Part shown: positions 44,162-47,792 of the stretch, piece by piece
Numbering within the stretch: the stretch's first letter is position 1
Layout: every line of letters starts with the position of its first letter
Assembly (NCBI GenBank): GCA_046318595.1
Contig: JBKCTV010000087.1
Span: 1-47,792 of the forward strand
Reading direction: 5' to 3'
Source of the DNA: DAITMV01 sp046318595
GTDB taxonomy: Bacteria > Pseudomonadota > Gammaproteobacteria > Burkholderiales > Burkholderiaceae_B
DNA: 47,792 nt
Program-made: the position numbers and the translations under genes
The notes under the pieces: model-generated
Database searches by the model: none
The model's input: only the letters and a program-made list of their open reading frames with translations
What the model was told of the DNA's origin: nothing

Positions 44162-44192
44162 AATGGCCTGAACCCCTCAGGCCATTTTTTTC
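44162..44192 (+). terminator. Intrinsic terminator after tRNA-Thr
   Basis: AATGGCCTGA pairs with TCAGGCCATT around a short CCCC-containing loop, followed by a run of T, five bases past the tRNA CCA end. It is a textbook rho-independent terminator. Confidence 0.85.
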
Positions 44193-44399
44193 GTCTGTCG
44201 TTTCCCCAATAAACACAAGGGGTTGCGCCATTGTGCGTGTGCTGGCCCTCCCGATTTTGCGCGCCAGAAGCCGTTTTTCATACCAGAAACGCTCTCTGTT
44301 CTCTGTGAATGCGTTGGTCGTCATCGGCCAAGAACCCAGCATTCATGCGGGTTTGCACGATTCCGGTTTGCTGCGTAACTACACCTGTCAAACACGGCA

Positions 44400-44870
44400 T
44401 CAACCCGCCAGCGCATCAATAACCACCTCCTGCTGACCCCAGTCGTGCGGCAGGATCTTGCGTACAAAGAACTCGAAGGACAGACCGATCGGTCCCTGCC
44501 CTCTGGCAATGGCCTCCACATAACGGGGTGCCAGCCGGGCCAGTTTCATGAACTTGTGCGCGCGCATTTTATCCATGCCCTCACGCTTGGCGATCTCGGC
44601 AATGCTGCCCACGGCGCCGCAATCAAGCTGTTCCTGCCAGTACAGGGCCATGCACAGCGCCTTCATCAGCTTGGCGTCCATCTGCGCCTGCCAGTTGTTG
44701 GGGGCGGCGTGGCCGGGTTGAACAATCACCCGGGTGAATTTGTGGCGAGTGATCTTGACGGGGATTACCGTGGTCAGCTGGACGTCCGAGCCATCCCGAA
44801 GCTTCCTGACCTCCGGCGAACCGGTTTGCATCACGGTGTTTTTAACTTTTGGCACGGTCTTCTCCTTCAT
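44400..44870 (-). CDS. Helix-turn-helix protein resembling the C-terminal module of serine recombinases
   Basis: A 156-residue protein coupled to the recombinase by an ATGA overlap. It contains a strand-rich segment (TTVIPVKITRHKFTRVIVQP, about 33-52), then a helix and an HTH-like motif, GSIAEIAKREGMDKMRAHKFMKLARLAP (about 88-115). As I recall, both blocks occur in this order at the C-terminus of longer recombinases from other Proteobacteria, so here that module seems to be encoded separately. It may bind DNA as a recombinase partner or directionality factor. The frame is open upstream to 44957 but inside the recombinase gene. Confidence 0.7.
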   Translation of the reverse strand: MKEKTVPKVKNTVMQTGSPEVRKLRDGSDVQLTTVIPVKITRHKFTRVIVQPGHAAPNNWQAQMDAKLMKALCMALYWQEQLDCGAVGSIAEIAKREGMDKMRAHKFMKLARLAPRYVEAIARGQGPIGLSFEFFVRKILPHDWGQQEVVIDALAG

Positions 44871-46258
44871 GCGCTCTCGGCCAGTTCGGCCAACTCGGCC
44901 CCGATGGTGTTGGGCTGGAATTCCCCGACCAGCGATTGCCAGCCCGGGGTGTGCCACTGAATCTCAATGGCGTCTTCGGTGATCTGCACCCGGCGGATCA
45001 TCAAATTGACAATGCGCCGCTGCTCCTCCGGAAACAGCGATGTCCAGACCGCCCCCAGATTGCGCATGGCCAGCACCACATGCGGCTCATCCAGTTCATT
45101 CGAAGCGGCCTTGACGGCATCCCACACCGCCTGGATGGACGCCGGTGATTGCAGGGCTTGCAAGACCTGCTGGACCACAATGCCCTCGAGCTGGTCGGCG
45201 TTGATGGAGCCGTAGGTCTCGGCGCTGGTGCCATAGCGCACGTACTTCAGGTCGGCGTAATAGCGGTAGCGCTTACCACCAGACTTGGTCTTGACCGTGT
45301 AGCTTGGCACCATGCGGCTGCCGGTAGGGGCGTAGACCAGACCACGCAGCAATGCCGGCGGCGACTGGCGAGTCTGGTTTTTGGTGCGGCGAATATTTTT
45401 GTCAGTGGCCAGCACCGCATGCACGGCATCCCATTCGGCCTGCGTGATGATGCCCTCATGCTGGCCAGGGAACGCCTTGCCTTTGTGCACAATCTCGCCC
45501 AAATAAATCCGGTTGTGGAACATCTTGTGAATGGTCTGCTTGCAAAACAGCTTGCCCTTGCGGGTGGTGATCCCTTCGGCCATCAACTGCTGGGTAATGC
45601 CGGTGACGTAGGGGTCAGCGGCGTATTGCCGGAAGATGCGACGCACCAGTTCCGCTTCCTGCGGCACGATCAACAGACGCCGGTTTTCTACCCGATAGCC
45701 CAGCGGCAACGGCCCACCCATCCACATGCCTTTGGCGGCGCTGGCGGCAAACTTGTCCCGGATGCGTTCGCTGGTCACTTCACGCTCGAATTGGGCGAAT
45801 GACAGCAGGACGTTGAGCATCAAGCGCCCCATGGACGTGGCCGAGTTGATCTGCTGGGTTACCGCGCTGAAGCTCACCCCATTTCGGTCAAAGATGTCGA
45901 CCATCTTGGCAAAGTCGGCCAAGGACCGCGACAGGCGGTCAATCTTGTAGACCACGATGATGTCGACCTTGCCAGCTTCGATGTCGCGCAAAAGGCGTTT
46001 CAAAGCTGGGCGTTCCATGTTGCCGCCCGAGTAGGCCGGATCATCGTAGTCATCGGTCACCGAGATCCAGCCCTCGTGCGCCTGGCTTTTGATGAAGGCG
46101 TGGCCAGACTCCTTTTGGGCATCGATGGAGTTGAAGGCCTGGTCCAGACCCTCGTCGGACGACACCCGGCAATACACCGCACAGCGCTTGGGCGGCACGT
46201 TGGGCGAGCCTGTGCCTGCCGATGAGAAGTACGACGGCTGTTTGCGTGTTTCTCTCAT
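44867..46258 (-). CDS. Large serine recombinase (resolvase/invertase family)
   Basis: Site-specific recombinase of 463 residues, predicted to integrate or excise the element. The N-terminal resolvase domain has the active-site segment AVYCRVSSDEG (serine S33 or S34) and KIDRLSRS with the catalytic arginines, followed by LLSFAQFEREVTSERIRDK. The middle recombinase domain includes GGPLPLGYRVENRRL and MFHNRIYLGEIVHKGKAFPGQHEGII. The usual zinc-ribbon region (about 300-350) lacks the four cysteines. Its start overlaps the DUF2924 gene and its stop overlaps the helix-turn-helix gene, both as ATGA. Intact and probably functional. Confidence 0.92.
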   Translation of the reverse strand: MRETRKQPSYFSSAGTGSPNVPPKRCAVYCRVSSDEGLDQAFNSIDAQKESGHAFIKSQAHEGWISVTDDYDDPAYSGGNMERPALKRLLRDIEAGKVDIIVVYKIDRLSRSLADFAKMVDIFDRNGVSFSAVTQQINSATSMGRLMLNVLLSFAQFEREVTSERIRDKFAASAAKGMWMGGPLPLGYRVENRRLLIVPQEAELVRRIFRQYAADPYVTGITQQLMAEGITTRKGKLFCKQTIHKMFHNRIYLGEIVHKGKAFPGQHEGIITQAEWDAVHAVLATDKNIRRTKNQTRQSPPALLRGLVYAPTGSRMVPSYTVKTKSGGKRYRYYADLKYVRYGTSAETYGSINADQLEGIVVQQVLQALQSPASIQAVWDAVKAASNELDEPHVVLAMRNLGAVWTSLFPEEQRRIVNLMIRRVQITEDAIEIQWHTPGWQSLVGEFQPNTIGAELAELAESA

Positions 46259-46737
46259 CGGTCACCTCCGGCTGCTTTGGACCCCTTGGCGGACTTCTTC
46301 AAGCCAAAGAAGGCGGGGCCCGACCAGTGCGTGCCAGTGATGTGGCGCGCCACCATCGACAAGCTCTTGAAGACCTGGCCCTTGTATTCGTATTGGCCAT
46401 CGGGCGTGACCACCACCCGGTGCTCGTTGCCACCGTGGCTGCGGATCAATGTGGCGCCGGGCAGCAACATGGCTTCGGCGCTGTTAGCGTGACCCATGCG
46501 GGTGTGCTTTTCCCCCATGCGGACCAGCCGCCGTTTGACATCTGGATCGATGCCTCCATAGGCCGCTTCCTGGATCTTGTAGGCGATGCGGCCCATGACG
46601 TAATCCCTGCTCCAAGTGCCCGGACGGCGTGTGAAGTGCTCGTCCCACAAGAGCCACAACTCGGCCATCTTCATGTTGGCCAGCGCACTCACTTGGGCCG
46701 TGACGCTGGCGCTGTTGTATTGGCGTTTGTCGGTCAT
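46255..46737 (-). CDS. DUF2924 family protein
   Basis: A 160-residue protein matching the DUF2924 family, found next to serine recombinases in mobile elements and prophage-like regions. Typical segments are MAELWLLWDEHFTRRPGTWSRDYVMGRIAYKIQEAAYGG, LPGATLIRSHGGNEHRVVVTPDG and YEYKGQVFKSLSMVARHITGTHWSGPAFFGL. A GGAGG lies 7 bases before the ATG at 46737. The biochemical role is unknown; constant pairing with recombinases suggests an accessory or DNA-binding part. Confidence 0.85.
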   Translation of the reverse strand: MTDKRQYNSASVTAQVSALANMKMAELWLLWDEHFTRRPGTWSRDYVMGRIAYKIQEAAYGGIDPDVKRRLVRMGEKHTRMGHANSAEAMLLPGATLIRSHGGNEHRVVVTPDGQYEYKGQVFKSLSMVARHITGTHWSGPAFFGLKKSAKGSKAAGGDR

Positions 46738-46739
46738 GC

Positions 46740-46994
46740 TCAGTCCTCCCACACCTGTGTGCCGTCCAGCGTGATCCACAGCCGGGCGTCGTCGATGGTG
46801 GCCATCTCGCGCACTGCCAGACCTGTGGCGCGGTTGTGCCCTGACTTGCCGGTGTAGCGGTAAACCTGCCCGGCGTGCTGCGCACGCGCGGGACCTTCGG
46901 CGTCAAACTCCACCTGCACGGCCATGACGCCCTTGGGCCGGTGGTTGGTGTCGGTCACCTGGGCGGTGATGGTGGTGACGGTTGTGATGGTCAT
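46740..46994 (-). CDS. Small protein of unknown function in the recombinase operon
   Basis: I do not recognise this 84-residue product. It starts at an ATG with AAAGGA about 9 bases upstream, is threonine-rich at the N-terminus and looks beta-rich (VMAVQVEFDAEG, GQVYRYTGKSG, ARLWITLDGTQVWED). It ends 2 bases before the DUF2924 start, whose ribosome site lies inside it, so translation is linked. An 18-bp palindrome lies about 50 bases upstream. No cysteines or metal motif are seen. Confidence 0.65.
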   Translation of the reverse strand: MTITTVTTITAQVTDTNHRPKGVMAVQVEFDAEGPARAQHAGQVYRYTGKSGHNRATGLAVREMATIDDARLWITLDGTQVWED

Positions 46995-47040
46995 TTCAGT
47001 GTTCCTTTCTTGAGAGGGGTTTGCGCACCTCCATGAACGC

Positions 47041-47058
47041 GCTTCTGGTACCAGAAGC
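47041..47058. promoter_or_regulatory. 18-bp perfect palindrome
   Basis: GCTTCTGGTACCAGAAGC reads the same on both strands. It lies between two genes of the recombinase operon, about 47 bases upstream of the 84-residue protein, without a T-run, so an operator or recombination-related site is more likely than a terminator. Confidence 0.6.
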
Positions 47059-47075
47059 CAAGTCATAACTGGCTC

Positions 47076-47477
47076 TCATAGCTCGTTCTCTGTCGCATCC
47101 CGCCAACGAAGGGTCTGACCCGTGCCCTTGCGCCGAATCTGGCCAAAGCTGATCTCGCCCGGGGCCTCGCGCATGCAAATCACATCGGTATCCTCCAGGT
47201 GCGCAGGAATCAACCAGCCCCGAATGCCTATCGGTAGCCAGTACAGGTTGGTGAGCTGGCGCACGACATAAGGGCCACGCCGGGTGATCTTCTGGGCATC
47301 GGCTTGTGCTTCGGCCAAGGCGCCGGGCCGGTCATCGACCTCAAAGATCGGGACCCACAGCAATTCATGACCAGCGGCGAACCAGCCCATGACGGTCAGT
47401 TCGATCTCATTGGTGTCGGGGCCCAAGGGCACAAGCAAGTGGGAGTGCGGACGTTGGATGTTGTTGGTGGTGTTCAT
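47076..47477 (-). CDS. Protein of unknown function at the head of the recombinase operon
   Basis: I do not recognise this 133-residue protein. The ATG at 47477 (MNTTNNIQRPHSHLL) has AGGAA five bases upstream. It is aromatic-rich, with ELTVMGWFAAGHELLWVPIFEV and LTNLYWLPIGIRGWLIP, and has an acidic-basic C-terminus. The frame remains open upstream to 47723 but that sequence, rich in arginine and proline, crosses a hairpin and repeats and is unlikely to be coding. It follows a repeat-rich regulatory region. Confidence 0.65.
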   Translation of the reverse strand: MNTTNNIQRPHSHLLVPLGPDTNEIELTVMGWFAAGHELLWVPIFEVDDRPGALAEAQADAQKITRRGPYVVRQLTNLYWLPIGIRGWLIPAHLEDTDVICMREAPGEISFGQIRRKGTGQTLRWRDATENEL

Positions 47478-47502
47478 TTCATTTCCTGGTGTCGACTGAA
47501 GT

Positions 47503-47522
47503 CCCCCGGCCATTGCCGGGGG
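47503..47522. repeat. GC-rich hairpin before the 133-residue protein gene
   Basis: CCCCCGGC and GCCGGGGG form a perfect 8-bp stem around a 4-base loop. On the minus-strand transcript it lies about 15 bases ahead of the AGGAA ribosome site, so it could modulate translation or act as an attenuator. Confidence 0.65.
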
Positions 47523-47557
47523 TGGTAACCGCCGTGGTAACCGGCGGGGTGGTAACC
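47522..47557 (-). repeat. Three tandem GGTTACCAC repeats
   Basis: On the minus strand GGTTACCAC occurs three times (47549-47557, 47534-47542, 47522-47530) with spacers of 6 and 3 bases, immediately before the GC hairpin. The array is upstream of the operon and resembles an operator or iteron cluster. The binding protein is unknown. Confidence 0.7.
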
Positions 47558-47568
47558 TGGTTTTGTGG

Positions 47569-47792
47569 TCAGCGCCTAGCGAAGCGCTGCGCTGTTGCCC
47601 CCCGTATAGCCCTATGCGCAGGAAGGACCCGTCGTTTTCCCGCAAGGGGAGCAAGCAGCCCCATGCGGCGCGCAAGCGCCCGCAGCAGTTGGCGTTGCAG
47701 CCAGCGCCACTCCTTCTTGGCATCCTTCATCTCCCGCGCCCAGACCTTCTTGGCCCGACGGGACAGACGGATGCCGTTGATCAGCAGTGCCA
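47569..47792 (-). CDS. C-terminal end of a basic protein, cut by the window edge
   Basis: A minus-strand frame enters from the window end and stops at 47569-47571 after 73 residues. It reads as a plausible helical, Arg/Lys-rich tail (SRRAKKVWAREMKDAKKEW, then RWLQRQLLRALARR). No start is visible, so it would be the end of a gene lying mostly outside. The product is not recognised, and the high GC makes chance open frames more likely here. Confidence 0.35.
   Translation of the reverse strand, partial: ALLINGIRLSRRAKKVWAREMKDAKKEWRWLQRQLLRALARRMGLLAPLAGKRRVLPAHRAIRGATAQRFARR

Larger units (their letters stand above)
44157..47792. mobile_element. End of a probable integrated element beside tRNA-Thr
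   Basis: Everything from just after the tRNA-Thr to the window end looks foreign. Base use is richer in G+C than the chromosome, TCGA is rare (2 in 44401-45180 against 13 in the equal-sized stretch 12241-13020), and the genes (serine recombinase, DUF2924 protein, unrecognised small proteins) form one leftward operon with no housekeeping function. The left boundary is placed somewhere between the tRNA 3' end and about 44.4 kb; the right end is outside the window, so the attachment sites and size cannot be given. Confidence 0.6.

Noticed and set aside
44160..44342. Minus-strand ORF of 60 residues between tRNA-Thr and the island genes
   Set aside because: It runs through the tRNA terminator, has no ribosome site and no recognisable domain; chance open frame or decayed remnant.
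47478..47723. N-terminal extension of the 133-residue protein
   Set aside because: The extension crosses the hairpin and triple repeat and precedes a start with a good ribosome site; another frame here reads more like protein.

Overview
The window is about 48 kb of a densely coded proteobacterial chromosome. Gene content and order point to the Betaproteobacteria, probably Burkholderiales: a nuo operon ending in nuoN followed by a DUF2818 gene and a NUDIX hydrolase; a Rieske oxygenase next to xseB-ispA-dxs-folE2; a DUF3579 gene beside rpsT and murJ; and exbB-exbD-lpxK-ycaR-kdsB-adk facing xseA-sodB. The species cannot be named from the sequence alone. No rRNA, CRISPR array or insertion sequence was seen.

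Layout. Positions 1-9840 (+) hold the end of the respiratory complex I operon (nuoG 3' end, nuoH to nuoN), a small membrane protein and an ADP-ribose pyrophosphatase-like NUDIX protein. A Rieske-type oxygenase (9857-10960, -) stands alone. Positions 11085-15340 (+) carry xseB, ispA, dxs and folE2 in a tightly overlapping run, so exonuclease VII small subunit, isoprenoid and folate precursor genes are co-expressed; a DUF3579 gene follows. rpsT (-) and murJ (+) diverge, and an unrecognised lipoprotein gene follows murJ. From 22019 down to 18181 (-) lies an envelope operon: a proton channel pair (ExbB/ExbD), lpxK, ycaR, kdsB and then adk. xseA and sodB (+), a DUF192 secreted protein (-), icd, clpS and clpA (+) follow, then a membrane diguanylate cyclase (-).

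Positions 30251-36285 (-) hold dut, coaBC, lspA, ileS and ribF. purN, an RsmB-like rRNA methyltransferase, an MscS-type channel and a fatty acid desaturase follow on the + strand. rpmB-rpmG and radC are on the - strand. slpA-ispH (+) lead to a tRNA-Thr(CGT).

Immediately 3' of that tRNA the character of the DNA changes. From about 44.2 kb to the window end there is a compact leftward operon: two small unrecognised proteins, a DUF2924 protein, a large serine recombinase and a separate helix-turn-helix protein that looks like the C-terminal module of related recombinases. It has higher GC and has lost the strong TCGA tetranucleotide excess of the chromosome. I read it as one end of an integrated element whose other end lies outside the window. 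Its upstream region carries a triple nonamer repeat, a GC hairpin and an 18-bp palindrome. This is the least conventional part of the window.
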